This document shows positions 17,790 through 26,824 of a stretch of DNA of 64,000 nt, piece after piece. The DNA is from Pseudomonas putida (GTDB lineage Bacteria; Pseudomonadota; Gammaproteobacteria; Pseudomonadales; Pseudomonadaceae), in the NCBI RefSeq assembly GCF_001976065.1, contig NZ_MNAH01000004.1:622519-686518 (forward strand), read 5' to 3'. The position numbers were made by a program, and so were the translations under genes. The notes under the pieces are model-generated. The model was not told the origin of the DNA and did no database searches. It worked only from the letters and a program-made list of their open reading frames with translations. Position 1 is the first letter of the stretch; each line of letters starts with the position of its first letter.

Positions 17790-19724
17790 TCAGCCCATCT
17801 CAACCCGGTTGCGCCCAGCATTTTTGGCGCGGTAGAGCGCCTGATCGGCTCTTTTCAGCACCAGATCGCTGTGCTCGCCAGGTTTGAACGCAGCCAGACC
17901 CATGGAGAGGGTGACGGTGACCGGTTCACCCCTGAAGTGAAAAGGGCAGGCTTCGATCGAGGCACGCAGGGTTTCCAGGAGTTTCAGGCCGCTCGCCGGG
18001 GCCGTGGACGGCATCAGCAGGACAAACTCTTCGCCGCCAAAGCGCGCAATGAAATCCGTTCCGCGCAGGCGTTTGCGCAGCACGCTGGCAATGATTTTGA
18101 GTACTTTGTCACCCGCCAGGTGCCCGTAATTGTCATTGATGCGCTTGAAGTGATCGAGATCGAGCATGGCCAGCATCAGCGTATTGCCGTGCTGCTGCCA
18201 CTGGCCGATTTCATGTTCCAGGCGTTCGCTCCAGGCCGCGCGGTTGGGCAGGCCGGTCAGCGGGTCGATCAAGGCTTTCTGGCGCTGCTCTTCGAGATGC
18301 TCGCGAAAGCCCTGGGCTTCCTGTTCCATGTGGGCAACCCGTTCGGCCAGGCTCTGCAGGCGGGCTGCCACCTCCTGTTCACGCTCATCGCGCTGCTGAC
18401 GGTGCTGGTCCATGGTGCCGAGCAAGCCTTCCAGATGATTTTCCAGGATGTGCTTGAGGTCATCCAGGTCGGCTGCTTCCTGCACGCTGCTCTGCAAGCC
18501 GTCGACCTGTTCACGAATCTGCGTGTCCATCGCATGGGCGGCAGTTCGGCTGTCGGCATGACCGGCGCTGGCGGCCTGCAGGTTGCTCTGGAACGATTCC
18601 AGGCGTTCGTTGAGCCGCTGCAGATAGGCTTCGAATTCGTGTTGGCCACTGTCAGAGATTGCCAGCATCAAAGTCGCCAGATCGTCGAGGATCGGCAGCA
18701 ATTCGTACCAGTTCAAACCGTTTTTCAGTCGTTCCCGCATGGATTCGGCTTGCGGGCGATGACGCTCGGGCAGCGTCAGGTCATCGAGCAGGCCTAACAA
18801 GGTCTCTTCGATGTGTTTGGCCACCGAGCTGTATGACGGTTCGGGCGAGTCGGGCAGGGCGTAGAGTATGTCCTGCTCGGGCTGCTGTGGATCGACGGCT
18901 GCCAGGGCCTTGGCCATGGGCGAGGGCAGCGGCAGGGTGTCGAGCAACAGCGCCGGGTTCAATTCGTCGGGATTGAGTGCCTGTTCAGCCTGGGCCATGG
19001 GTGTGACGACAGGCTGGACGGTCAGTTGTGGCGGCTCAAGGATTGGCGTAACAGCAACTGGTTGGGTTGCAGCCGGTATCTGCGGGGTTGCGTGCGGCGC
19101 GCTGTCAGCGATGACTGACGGGCTCGCGACCACAGGCGCCAAAACGGTTTCGCCCGTGTGCGCGAAAAGTGCTTGTTCTGCAGGGGAGGCTTCGTCGACT
19201 TCACGTTGCCCGAACAGCCGCTGCAGCAGTCCTGGGCGCTCGGGTTCCGCCGGGCTCTCCAGCTGGCTCAGGGCCTTGCCCTGCAGCCCGCTCAGTTCGC
19301 CGAGCAGCAACGGGATCTCACGCGCTTGGCTGACGCGGCTGTCCAGTTGTTTGGCGAAGTGCTTGAGGGGGCGACTCACTTCCCGGGGCAGCGGCAACGT
19401 CTGCAACTGCGTGACCAGGGCGGTGAGGGCGGCGCTGGTCTGGTTGATCCGGGTTTCCCGACGCTGTTCGGAGTCGAGTACGGCTTTTTCCAGGCGTGGC
19501 AGCAGGGCGGCGAGACCGGCGTCCATGTCGTCGGTGCGCACGACGTCGCGCATCTCCTTCATGCATTGGTCAACGACTCGATCGGTGCCCTCTGCTGCCA
19601 GCGTGCTGCGTACCAGGCCCCGGCGCAGCAGGTCGAGCCGGGCGTCCCAGCGACGTTCGAGCTTTTCCTGTTGTTCGATGCTTTGCAGGTACTTCTCTTT
19701 CCAGCGCTGTGCTTCGTCGCTCAT
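17790..19724 (-). CDS. GGDEF-domain diguanylate cyclase (DgcH-like)
   Basis: A 644-residue soluble protein. The first ~450 residues are helical with coiled-coil stretches (DEREQEVAARLQSLAERVAHMEQEAQGFREHLEEQR ahead of the catalytic domain is abridged here to its linker role) and a Pro/Val/Gln-rich low-complexity stretch at about 185-240. The C-terminal GGDEF domain (about 480-644) has the active site GGEEF and an inhibitory I-site RGTD exactly five residues before it, so it should make c-di-GMP and be subject to product inhibition. The start abuts the stop of the upstream EEP gene (TGAATGAG), indicating coupling. The P. aeruginosa counterpart at this position is DgcH. Confidence 0.9.
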   Translation of the reverse strand: MSDEAQRWKEKYLQSIEQQEKLERRWDARLDLLRRGLVRSTLAAEGTDRVVDQCMKEMRDVVRTDDMDAGLAALLPRLEKAVLDSEQRRETRINQTSAALTALVTQLQTLPLPREVSRPLKHFAKQLDSRVSQAREIPLLLGELSGLQGKALSQLESPAEPERPGLLQRLFGQREVDEASPAEQALFAHTGETVLAPVVASPSVIADSAPHATPQIPAATQPVAVTPILEPPQLTVQPVVTPMAQAEQALNPDELNPALLLDTLPLPSPMAKALAAVDPQQPEQDILYALPDSPEPSYSSVAKHIEETLLGLLDDLTLPERHRPQAESMRERLKNGLNWYELLPILDDLATLMLAISDSGQHEFEAYLQRLNERLESFQSNLQAASAGHADSRTAAHAMDTQIREQVDGLQSSVQEAADLDDLKHILENHLEGLLGTMDQHRQQRDEREQEVAARLQSLAERVAHMEQEAQGFREHLEEQRQKALIDPLTGLPNRAAWSERLEHEIGQWQQHGNTLMLAMLDLDHFKRINDNYGHLAGDKVLKIIASVLRKRLRGTDFIARFGGEEFVLLMPSTAPASGLKLLETLRASIEACPFHFRGEPVTVTLSMGLAAFKPGEHSDLVLKRADQALYRAKNAGRNRVEMG

Positions 19725-20600
19725 TCATGGGATCCGCGGGGGGGCAGGACTCAACGCGGGCAATGCATCGGCCGTGAGCGAACCCGGCAGACGAATTTCT
19801 ACCGCGACCGGCAGGTGATCGGAAATGGGTTGTGCCAGCACCTCGACCTTTTCCAGGGTCAGGCTCGGGCTCAGCAGAATATGGTCCAGGCAGCGCTGCG
19901 GGCGCCAGCTGGGGAATGTCGCATCCAGTTGCGGGGCCAGCAGGCCTAGGTCGCGCAATGGGGAGTTTTGCAACAGGTCACTGGCATGGGTGTTCATGTC
20001 ACCCATCAATACCTGGTGCTTGTAGCCACCGATCAGCTCGCGGATGTACGCCAGTTGCAGGCTGCGGGCACGAGCACCGAGTGCCAGGTGCATCATGACC
20101 ACCACCAGCGCTTCCGGGCCTTCACCGAAACGTACCAGTATCGCCCCGCGACCTTTCGGTCCTGGCAACGGATGGTCCTCGATTGCCCACGGCCGCAGGC
20201 GGCTGAGCACGCCGTTGCTGTGCTGGCCCAGGCGACCGAGGTTGCGATTGAGTTGTTGGTACCAGTAAGGGAAGGCGCCGAGCTGGGCCAGGTGTTCGAC
20301 TTGATTGACGTAGCCTGAGCGCAGGCTGCCGCCATCGGCTTCCTGCAGGGCGACCAGATCGAAATCGCCCAGCAGATTGCCGATCTTTTGCAGATTGTCG
20401 GCACGCCCGGTGTGCGGCAACAGGTGTTGCCAGCCCCGGGTCAGGTAATGCCGATACCGCTCGGTGCTGATGCCGACCTGGATATTGAAGCTGAGCAAGC
20501 GCAGACGGCTGTCTGCGGGCAGGCCCGTCGACTCCAGATGATGCTCGTTGACCCGCGGATCATGCAGGCCAACGACACGTTCGGTTCCCCAGCGGCGCAT
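19725..20600 (-). CDS. Endonuclease/exonuclease/phosphatase family protein
   Basis: A 291-residue EEP-fold hydrolase. Visible marks: LRLLSFNIQVG near the N terminus (metal-binding Asn), LVALQEADGG (metal-binding Glu), VVMMHLALG, LMGDMNTHAS (catalytic D-x-N) and ISDHLPVAVEI (catalytic DH). No signal peptide. Substrate is unknown; family members cut DNA, phosphodiesters or phosphoinositides. It starts 14 bases after the dsbA stop and abuts the cyclase gene, so dsbA, this gene and the cyclase may form one transcript. Confidence 0.85.
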   Translation of the reverse strand: MRRWGTERVVGLHDPRVNEHHLESTGLPADSRLRLLSFNIQVGISTERYRHYLTRGWQHLLPHTGRADNLQKIGNLLGDFDLVALQEADGGSLRSGYVNQVEHLAQLGAFPYWYQQLNRNLGRLGQHSNGVLSRLRPWAIEDHPLPGPKGRGAILVRFGEGPEALVVVMMHLALGARARSLQLAYIRELIGGYKHQVLMGDMNTHASDLLQNSPLRDLGLLAPQLDATFPSWRPQRCLDHILLSPSLTLEKVEVLAQPISDHLPVAVEIRLPGSLTADALPALSPAPPRIP

Positions 20601-20614
20601 GGCAGGCGCCTCGC

Positions 20615-21256
20615 TTAGTTGGCGGCAGCCTTGTTAGCCGCTCGCTCTTGGTCGACCAGTTTATCGGCCAATTGCAGGGCTTGTTCGGCACCGCCGGCGG
20701 AGCCCACGTCAAAACGATATTTGCCGTTGACGATCATGGTGGGTACGCCGGTGATTTCATATTTCTTCGCAAGTTCTTTGGCTTTGTTGATCTGGCCCTT
20801 GATGGCGAAAGAGTCAAAGGTAGCCAGGAACTTGTCCTTGTCGACGCCCTGGGTGGCGAGGAAGTCGGCCATGTCGTTCTTGTCGGTCAGTTTCTTGTGT
20901 TCTTTCTGGATGGCTTCGAACACTGCAGCGTGGACCTTGTGCTCGACGCCCATGGCTTCAAGGGTCAGGAACATCTGACCGTGAGCGTCCCACGGGCCAC
21001 CAAACATGGCAGGAATACGCACGAAATTAACGTCGGATGGCAGCTTTTCAACCCATGGGTTGATCACCGGTTCAAAGGCGTAGCAGTGCGGGCAACCGTA
21101 CCAGAACAGCTCCACCACTTCGATCTTGCCAGGCACGGCGACCGGCACCGGATTGCTCAGCTCGACATAAGGTGCAGCGGGGGCTTCAGCGGCTTGGGCA
21201 GTCATGCCGAACAGGCTGGCAGCGGCAAAAACGGCGCTGATGATCAGATTACGCAT
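20615..21256 (-). CDS. dsbA: Periplasmic thiol:disulfide oxidoreductase DsbA
   Basis: A 213-residue exported protein with signal peptide (MRNLIISAVFAAASLFGMTAQA), the active-site motif CPHC (VELFWYGCPHCYAF, residues ~55-58) and the cis-proline loop TGVPT. It introduces disulfide bonds in exported proteins and is re-oxidised by DsbB. GGAG lies seven bases before the ATG. A possible AlgU-type promoter lies 44-71 bases upstream; DsbA is reported to rise in mucoid P. aeruginosa. It lies downstream of the cytochrome pair but is separated from it by a terminator. Confidence 0.95.
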   Translation of the reverse strand: MRNLIISAVFAAASLFGMTAQAAEAPAAPYVELSNPVPVAVPGKIEVVELFWYGCPHCYAFEPVINPWVEKLPSDVNFVRIPAMFGGPWDAHGQMFLTLEAMGVEHKVHAAVFEAIQKEHKKLTDKNDMADFLATQGVDKDKFLATFDSFAIKGQINKAKELAKKYEITGVPTMIVNGKYRFDVGSAGGAEQALQLADKLVDQERAANKAAAN

Positions 21257-21299
21257 GCTTTACTCCTGGACAAATTTTATCGCCTCGCGGGACCTGGAT

Positions 21300-21327
21300 T
21301 AAGACAGGTCATGGCGGGCCCGAGTTC
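21300..21327 (-). promoter_or_regulatory. Possible AlgU promoter of dsbA
   Basis: On the minus strand, GAACTC (21327-21322), 17 bases, TCTTA (21304-21300). This matches GAACTT-N17-TCTGA at nine of eleven positions, with the same spacer as the osmC and ErsA sites in this window. Confidence 0.5.
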
Positions 21328-21348
21328 TGTAGTGTAACGGCAGCGGCC

Positions 21349-21378
21349 ACAAAAAAGGGCGGCCAAGGCCACCCTTTT
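21349..21378 (-). terminator. Rho-independent terminator after cc4
   Basis: Minus-strand hairpin GGGTGGCC / GGCCGCCC with a two-base loop closed by TT, followed by TTTTTT. It ends the transcript of the two cytochrome genes and insulates dsbA. Confidence 0.8.
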
Positions 21379-21456
21379 CATACTTGCTGTGACGGATTAA
21401 TGGAGCGTTAACGTTGCAGGAGATGCAGACCCCGATCAACGCCCGATTTGCCGGTC

Positions 21457-22086
21457 TTAGTGCAGGCCCTGGATGTAGCTGGACACTGCGGCAATGTCTT
21501 CGTCGCTCAGCTTCTTGGCAATGCTTTGCATCGGTTTGGTATCGCCGTCATTGGTACGGCCGCCTTCTTCCTTGCGGAAATCGGTCAGTTGCTTGCCGAT
21601 GTATTGAGCATGTTGGCCGCCCAGGTGCGGGAAGCCTGCTGCTGCGTTACCCGCGCCGTTTGGCGAGTGGCAACCGGTGCAGGCTGGCAGGCCCTTGGCC
21701 AGGTCGCCACCGCGGAACAGTGCTTCACCGCGAGCCACGACTTTCGGGTCGGCGGCGCCGACACTGCCCTTTTGGCTGGCGAAGTAGGCGGCGATGTCCG
21801 CCAGATCCTGGTCGCTCAGGTTGGTCAGCAGGCCAGTCATTTCCAGAACGGTGCGCTTGCCCGACTTGATGTCGTGCAATTGCTTGGTCAGGTAGCGTTC
21901 ACCCTGGCCGGCCAGTTTTGGAAAGTTAGGCGCCATGCTGTTGCCATCCGGGCCATGACAGGCACCACATACGGCGGCTTTTGCCTGGCCTGCGGCGGCG
22001 TCACCAGGTTTGACTGGCTCACCTGCAGCATGGGCAATGCCGGAGATCCCCACGGTCAACAGCAGACTCACGATCAATTTGTTCAT
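21457..22086 (-). CDS. Diheme cytochrome c4
   Basis: A 209-residue periplasmic diheme cytochrome. After the signal peptide (MNKLIVSLLLTVGISGIAHA) come two similar halves, each with a heme c site: CGACH (about residue 41) and CTGCH (about 138). Axial methionines are likely in SMAPNFP and the second-half KPMQSIA segment. Cytochrome c4 passes electrons from the bc1 complex to terminal oxidases, including the cbb3 and aa3 types. It follows a c5-type cytochrome gene by 43 bases on the same strand, as in P. aeruginosa. Confidence 0.92.
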   Translation of the reverse strand: MNKLIVSLLLTVGISGIAHAAGEPVKPGDAAAGQAKAAVCGACHGPDGNSMAPNFPKLAGQGERYLTKQLHDIKSGKRTVLEMTGLLTNLSDQDLADIAAYFASQKGSVGAADPKVVARGEALFRGGDLAKGLPACTGCHSPNGAGNAAAGFPHLGGQHAQYIGKQLTDFRKEEGGRTNDGDTKPMQSIAKKLSDEDIAAVSSYIQGLH

Positions 22087-22129
22087 CAGCTAATCCAACT
22101 ACGGCTAAGGGTTAAGTTATGGACCGGGT

Positions 22130-22420
22130 TTACTCGCTCATCCACTGGATGATGGCTTGGTAATCCTCGGCACTGCAGTCCATGCACAAACCACGCGGCG
22201 GCATCGCCTTGAAACCCTGGGTCACGTGTTGCACCAGCGTCTCCATACCTTTCGCCAACCTCGGCGTCCAAGCTTCCTGATCGCCCTTGCGGGGCGCCAT
22301 GGGTAGTTGGCCGGAATGACAGGCACCACAAACACGGTTGTACACTGCTTCCGGATCCTGTGTAGCCTGAGCGCTGTAAAGCGGTATCAAGACTCCGGCA
22401 GCTAGCAGCCATTTCGTCAT
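22130..22420 (-). CDS. Small c5-type cytochrome c
   Basis: A 96-residue exported monoheme cytochrome. The heme site is CGACH (about residue 31), the axial Met is probably in AMPPRG, and a second cysteine pair (GLCMDC) near the C terminus is typical of cytochrome c5, where it forms a disulfide. The signal peptide is MTKWLLAAGVLIPLYSAQA. It is the first gene of the cytochrome pair and is divergent from engB; the 191-bp gap between them must hold both promoters. The formation of its disulfide would need DsbA, encoded nearby. Confidence 0.88.
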   Translation of the reverse strand: MTKWLLAAGVLIPLYSAQATQDPEAVYNRVCGACHSGQLPMAPRKGDQEAWTPRLAKGMETLVQHVTQGFKAMPPRGLCMDCSAEDYQAIIQWMSE

Positions 22421-22611
22421 AAAACGACCTTTTCAGGGTTGAGAGCGATCTGCGTTCTAATGCGCAATCAAGGTCTGTCGCTCTCGCGAACTTCATCCTG
22501 CGTCGGGACAAAGCGCACACAAAATCTGCGGCATTATATACTGGCGTCACTGAAACGGAAGCGACACTGCTTGCCGCACCCATTCCTGGCGCCGCCCACA
22601 TCGGAAATCCC

Positions 22612-23256
22612 ATGCAACTCAAGAATCCCATCCTCGGTCTGTGCCAACAGTCCACCTTCATGCTCAGCGCCGCCAAAGTCGACCAATGTCCGGATGACGA
22701 GGGCTTTGAAGTCGCCTTCGCCGGTCGTTCCAACGCCGGCAAGTCCAGCGCCCTGAACACCCTGACGCACGCCAGCCTGGCGCGCACCTCGAAAACGCCG
22801 GGGCGCACGCAACTCTTGAACTTCTTCAAGCTAGACGATGAACGCCGTCTGGTCGACCTGCCGGGCTACGGTTATGCAAAAGTACCGATCCCGCTCAAGC
22901 AACACTGGCAGCGTCACCTCGAGGCCTACCTGGGTGGTCGCGAGAGTTTGAAGGGTTTGATCCTGATGATGGACATCCGTCACCCGATGACCGACTTCGA
23001 CCTGCTGATGCTCGATTGGGCGGTCGCCGCCGGCATGCCGATGCACATCCTGCTGACCAAGGCAGACAAGCTGACCTACGGCGCGGCCAAGAACACGCTG
23101 CTCAAGGTGCAGTCGGAAATCCGCAAGGGTTGGGGCGATGCCGTGACGATCCAATTGTTTTCGGCGCCCAAACGCATGGGCCTGGAAGACGCCTACACTG
23201 TATTGGCAGGCTGGATGGAACTGGCGGACAAGGGCGCCGAAGAAGTTACCGGATAA
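22612..23256 (+). CDS. engB: Ribosome-biogenesis GTPase EngB (YsxC/YihA)
   Basis: A 214-residue small GTPase of the TrmE-Era-EngA-EngB class. G1 is [10 protein letters not shown]2 lies in KTPGRTQ, G3 is DLPGYG, G4 is TKADK. EngB is essential in most bacteria and acts in assembly of the large ribosomal subunit. The order engB, small RNA, polA is conserved from Pseudomonas to enteric bacteria, where the RNA is Spot 42. Confidence 0.95.
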   Translation: MQLKNPILGLCQQSTFMLSAAKVDQCPDDEGFEVAFAGRSNAGKSSALNTLTHASLARTSKTPGRTQLLNFFKLDDERRLVDLPGYGYAKVPIPLKQHWQRHLEAYLGGRESLKGLILMMDIRHPMTDFDLLMLDWAVAAGMPMHILLTKADKLTYGAAKNTLLKVQSEIRKGWGDAVTIQLFSAPKRMGLEDAYTVLAGWMELADKGAEEVTG

Positions 23257-23327
23257 GTGTGTAAAAAATCGTCTGAGGTGCGGTCAAGCCAGCGCGGCAT
23301 GACCGCAGCAGGCGGTTTTCTACAGGC

Positions 23328-23372
23328 AAAAAAAACCCCGGACTTCTATGGGGAGGGGGAAGTTCCGGGGTT
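23328..23372 (-). terminator. Intrinsic terminator of the ErsA-type RNA
   Basis: Minus-strand stem AACCCCGGA...TCCGGGGTT, extended inward by a further short helix with a one-base bulge, and followed by eight T residues (positions 23335-23328). The strong U tract is only on the minus strand, which fixes the direction of the RNA. Confidence 0.88.
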
Positions 23373-23460
23373 CAAGTTCTAGACCGCTAGGGCGGGGTCC
23401 AGATATCTGCCAACACTTAACACAACATAGGAGCATCGAAGGGCTTCACCAGCCATTCAG
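23329..23460 (-). ncRNA. ersA: ErsA-type small RNA (Spot 42 position, engB-polA intergenic)
   Basis: Predicted RNA of about 132 bases on the minus strand. Support: an AlgU-like promoter just upstream (GAACTA-N17-TCAGA), a classic Hfq-type terminator with eight U residues at the end, no open frame, and the conserved place between engB and polA where P. aeruginosa encodes ErsA and enterics encode Spot 42. The distance from the predicted start to the U tract equals the reported ErsA length. ErsA base-pairs with mRNAs such as algC and oprD, linking envelope stress to exopolysaccharide and biofilm. The identity is inferred from position, size and signals, not from a sequence comparison. Confidence 0.8.
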
Positions 23461-23464
23461 TAAA

Positions 23465-23492
23465 TCTGAGTGGCTGGAAGCGCAATTAGTTC
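23465..23492 (-). promoter_or_regulatory. AlgU (sigma-22) promoter of the ErsA-type RNA
   Basis: Minus strand GAACTA (23492-23487), 17 bases, TCAGA (23469-23465). It differs from the AlgU consensus at one position in each box. Transcription is expected to begin near 23460. Confidence 0.7.
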
Positions 23493-23592
23493 AATTTTAT
23501 TTCGCGAGCTTTGGAATAATCCCAAGCACCTTTCGGACTAAACAGTCTTTGCGCGGTCTGCCGCGGCATCATGCCGCAGCAGAATTCGCGGC

Positions 23593-26400
23593 TTAGTGAG
23601 CTTCATCCCAGTTGTTGCCCACCCCGACCTCGACCAGCAACGGCACATCCAGTTTCGCCGCGCCGCTCATGTGCAGGCGGATTTCTTCGCTGACCTGTTC
23701 CACCAGATCCTCACGCACCTCAAGCACCAGTTCATCGTGCACTTGCAGGATGACTTTGGCGTCGAGGCCGGAAGCGCTCAGCCAGTTATCCACCGCGACC
23801 ATGGCTTTCTTGATGATGTCGGCCGCCGTGCCTTGCATCGGCGCGTTGATCGCCGTGCGTTCGGCTGCGGCACGCTCTTGCGGCTTGTTGGAATTGATCT
23901 CCGGCAGGTACAGCCGCCGCCCGAAGAACGTTTCCACGTAGCCTTGATCTGCGGCCTGGGCGCGGGTGCGGTCCATGTACTCACGAACGCCGGGGTAACG
24001 GGCGAAGTAGGTATCGATATAGGCCTTGGCCGTCTTGGTATCGACGCCGATGTCCTTGCCGAGCTTTTGCGCACCCATGCCGTAGATCAGGCCGAAGTTG
24101 ATCGCCTTGGCGCTGCGGCGCTGGTCGGAGGTGACGTCAGTGAGTTCGACCTTGAATACTTCGGCGGCGGTTGCGGTGTGCACGTCCAGGTTGTGGCGGA
24201 AGGCATTCATCAGGCCTTCATCCCGGGACAGGTGCGCCATGATCCGCAGTTCGATCTGCGAATAGTCGGCGGCCAGCAGCTTGTATCCGGCCGGGGCGAC
24301 GAAGGCTTGGCGGATGCGCCGCCCTTCAGCCGTGCGCACCGGGATGTTCTGCAGGTTCGGATCGCTGGAGGACAGGCGCCCGGTGGAGGCAACTGCCTGG
24401 TGGTACGAGGTGTGGATTCGTCCGGTTCGCGGGTTGATCTGTTCCGGCAGACGGTCGGTATAGGTGCTTTTGAGCTTGCTCATGGAACGGTATTCCATGA
24501 GCACTTTAGGCAGTCGGTAGTCGTCCTCGGCCAGTTTGGCCAGCACCTCTTCGGCGGTGGAAGGCTGGCCCTTGGCGGTCTTCTTCAGTACGGGCAGGCC
24601 GAGTTTCTCGTAGAGGATGACGCCGAGTTGCTTGGGCGAACCCAGGTTGAATTCCTCACCGGCAATCTCGAAGGCTTCGCGCTCCAGCGCCACCATCTTT
24701 TCCCCCAGTTCGATGCTCTGCACACCCAGCAGGGCAGCATCCACGAACGCGCCCTGGCGTTCGATACGTGCGAGCACCGGTACCAGGGGCATTTCGATGT
24801 CGGTCAGAACGCTGGCCAGGCTCGGAATGGCGTTGAGTTTCTCGAACAGCGCCTGATGCAGGCGCAGGGTGATATCGGCGTCCTCGGCGGCGTAAGGCCC
24901 GGCCTGTTCAAGGGCAATCTGATCGAACGTCAGCTGCTTCACGCCTTTTCCGGCGATGTCCTGGAAACTCACGGTGGTGTGATCCAGGTACTTCAACGCC
25001 AGGCTATCCATGTCATGGCGGGTGGCCGTGGAGTTGAGCACATAGGATTCGAGCATGGTGTCGAAGGCAATGCCACGCACGGTGATGCCGTTGGCCTGAT
25101 CGCCTCCGATGGCGCAGTTGGCCAGGATGTTCATGTCAAACTTGGCATGCTGGCCGATCTTGAGTTTGTCCGGGTCTTCCAGGATCGGCTTGAGAGCGCG
25201 CAAGACGGTATCGCGATCCAGTTGCTGCGGCACGCCGATGTAGGAGTGTGTCAGCGGGATGTAGGCCGCTTCGTTGGCTTGCACCGCGAAAGACAGGCCG
25301 ACCAATTGAGCCTGTTGCGCATCGATGCCGGTGGTTTCAGTGTCGAAGGCGAACAGTTTGGCGTCGTTGAGTTTTCCCAGCCAGGCATCGAACCGTGCCT
25401 GGTCGAGAATGGTTTCGTATTGGGCTTGGGTCGTTACTGCTGGCGCTTCGGCCTCGGCGGCACTGAACAGATCGACTGCCGGCTCAGGCTCGGGGGCAGC
25501 GCCGCTCAGTTCAAGGCGCTTGGCGTCCCGATCAAGATCGTTCAGCCAGCTCTTGAACTCAAGCAAGGTATAGAGCTCGTAGAGTTTGGCTGGATCTTGC
25601 TCACCCATCCGCAGGTCATCGAGACCGATGTCCAACGGTACATCCACCTTGATGGTCGCCAGTTGATAGGAGAGGAATGCCATCTCCTTGTGCTCTTCGA
25701 GCTTGGCCGGCAGGGTCTTGGCGCCGCGGATCGGCAGGGTCGGGACGATATCGAGCTGCGCGTAGAGTTCCGTCAGGCCGCCATTTACGCCCACCAGCAG
25801 GCCGGAAGCGGTCTTTGGTCCTATGCCCGGAACGCCCGGAATGTTATCGGACGAATCGCCCATGAGTGCCAGATAGTCGATGATCTGCTCGGGAGCGACG
25901 CCGAATTTCTCCTTCACGCCCTCTACGTCCATGCTGCTACCGGTCATGGTATTGACCAAGGTAATGTGGCCATCGACCAGTTGCGCCATGTCCTTGTCGC
26001 CGGTGGAGATGATCACTGGGCGATCGGCGGCCGCGCTGCTGCGGGCCAGCGTGCCGATCACGTCATCGGCCTCGACGCCTTCGACGCACAACAGCGGGAA
26101 GCCCAGGGCGATCACGCTTTGATGCAGGGGCTCGATCTGCACGCGCATATCGTCGGGCATGCTCGGACGGTTAGCCTTGTATTCGGCGTACATGTCATCG
26201 CGAAATGTCCCACCCTTGGCGTCGAACACCACGGCGAAGGGGCTGTCCGGGTACTGCTTGCGCAGACTCTTGAGCATGTTCAACACGCCCTTTACGGCGC
26301 CGGTCGGCAGGCCTTTGGACGTGGTCAGTGGTGGCAGCGCGTGAAAGGCGCGGTACAGGTAAGAAGAACCGTCCACCAGGACGAGGGGGGCTTGGCTCAT
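23593..26400 (-). CDS. polA: DNA polymerase I
   Basis: A 935-residue family A polymerase. N-terminal 5'-3' flap exonuclease (about 1-290; VDGSSYLYRAFHALP, DAKGGTFRDDMYAEYKANR, GDSSDNIPGVPGIGPKTA), 3'-5' proofreading domain (about 330-515; FAFDTETTG keeps the metal-binding Asp and Glu) and polymerase domain with motif A DYSQIELR, motif B RRSAKAINFGLIYG and motif C QVHDELV. It fills gaps in repair and removes Okazaki primers. The frame is open to a TTG at 26412, but ATG 26400 gives the normal MSQAPLVLVDG start. It is followed by the ErsA-type RNA and is divergent from the DUF2782 gene. Confidence 0.97.
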   Translation of the reverse strand: MSQAPLVLVDGSSYLYRAFHALPPLTTSKGLPTGAVKGVLNMLKSLRKQYPDSPFAVVFDAKGGTFRDDMYAEYKANRPSMPDDMRVQIEPLHQSVIALGFPLLCVEGVEADDVIGTLARSSAAADRPVIISTGDKDMAQLVDGHITLVNTMTGSSMDVEGVKEKFGVAPEQIIDYLALMGDSSDNIPGVPGIGPKTASGLLVGVNGGLTELYAQLDIVPTLPIRGAKTLPAKLEEHKEMAFLSYQLATIKVDVPLDIGLDDLRMGEQDPAKLYELYTLLEFKSWLNDLDRDAKRLELSGAAPEPEPAVDLFSAAEAEAPAVTTQAQYETILDQARFDAWLGKLNDAKLFAFDTETTGIDAQQAQLVGLSFAVQANEAAYIPLTHSYIGVPQQLDRDTVLRALKPILEDPDKLKIGQHAKFDMNILANCAIGGDQANGITVRGIAFDTMLESYVLNSTATRHDMDSLALKYLDHTTVSFQDIAGKGVKQLTFDQIALEQAGPYAAEDADITLRLHQALFEKLNAIPSLASVLTDIEMPLVPVLARIERQGAFVDAALLGVQSIELGEKMVALEREAFEIAGEEFNLGSPKQLGVILYEKLGLPVLKKTAKGQPSTAEEVLAKLAEDDYRLPKVLMEYRSMSKLKSTYTDRLPEQINPRTGRIHTSYHQAVASTGRLSSSDPNLQNIPVRTAEGRRIRQAFVAPAGYKLLAADYSQIELRIMAHLSRDEGLMNAFRHNLDVHTATAAEVFKVELTDVTSDQRRSAKAINFGLIYGMGAQKLGKDIGVDTKTAKAYIDTYFARYPGVREYMDRTRAQAADQGYVETFFGRRLYLPEINSNKPQERAAAERTAINAPMQGTAADIIKKAMVAVDNWLSASGLDAKVILQVHDELVLEVREDLVEQVSEEIRLHMSGAAKLDVPLLVEVGVGNNWDEAH

Positions 26401-26474
26401 GAGCAGGATCAACCTTTTCGGCGGGTCCGGCGCTAGAATAGCGGGACCGTTGACGACAAAGGGACAAGGTTATC

Positions 26475-26765
26475 ATGCGCACACTAAATCGCCTGTTGCT
26501 GGCTGGCTTGTTTGCAATCACACCGTTGGCCGTCATGGCGGCGGACGATGCGCCCACGCCCGAGCCGGAAGTTACGATCCGCACGGAAGGTGACAAAGTC
26601 ATCCAGGAATACCGCCAAAACGGCTTCCTGTATGCGATCAAGGTCACGCCTAAGGGCGCGCCGCCGTATTTTCTGGTGCGCGCAGACGGGACCGATGCAA
26701 ACTTCATCCGCTCGGATCAGCCGGATATGCTGATACCGTCGTGGAAGATCTTCGAATGGAAGTAG
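26475..26765 (+). CDS. DUF2782 small exported protein
   Basis: A 96-residue protein with a cleavable signal peptide (MRTLNRLLLAGLFAITPLAVMAADD). The mature part, VTIRTEGDKVIQEYRQNG then YAIKVTPKGAPPYFLV and a terminal WKIFEWK, is the DUF2782 family pattern. Function is unknown; it is periplasmic by prediction. The gene is conserved between polA and thrB in Pseudomonas and lies 59 bases before thrB. Confidence 0.88.
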   Translation: MRTLNRLLLAGLFAITPLAVMAADDAPTPEPEVTIRTEGDKVIQEYRQNGFLYAIKVTPKGAPPYFLVRADGTDANFIRSDQPDMLIPSWKIFEWK

Positions 26766-26824
26766 TTTCTTAATTTCAACCGGCGTTGGCTCAAGAGCAG
26801 CGCCTCGTACTGGCAGTTTTAACC

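Noticed and set aside
23534-23592. Short inverted repeat GCGGCA/TGCCGC just after the polA stop as polA terminator
   Set aside because: The loop is only about three bases and no U tract follows; the signal is too weak to call.
23596-26436. A 946-codon open frame on the strand opposite polA
   Set aside because: It mirrors polA almost exactly, has unusual composition and no recognisable domain; long antisense frames are common in GC-rich genes.
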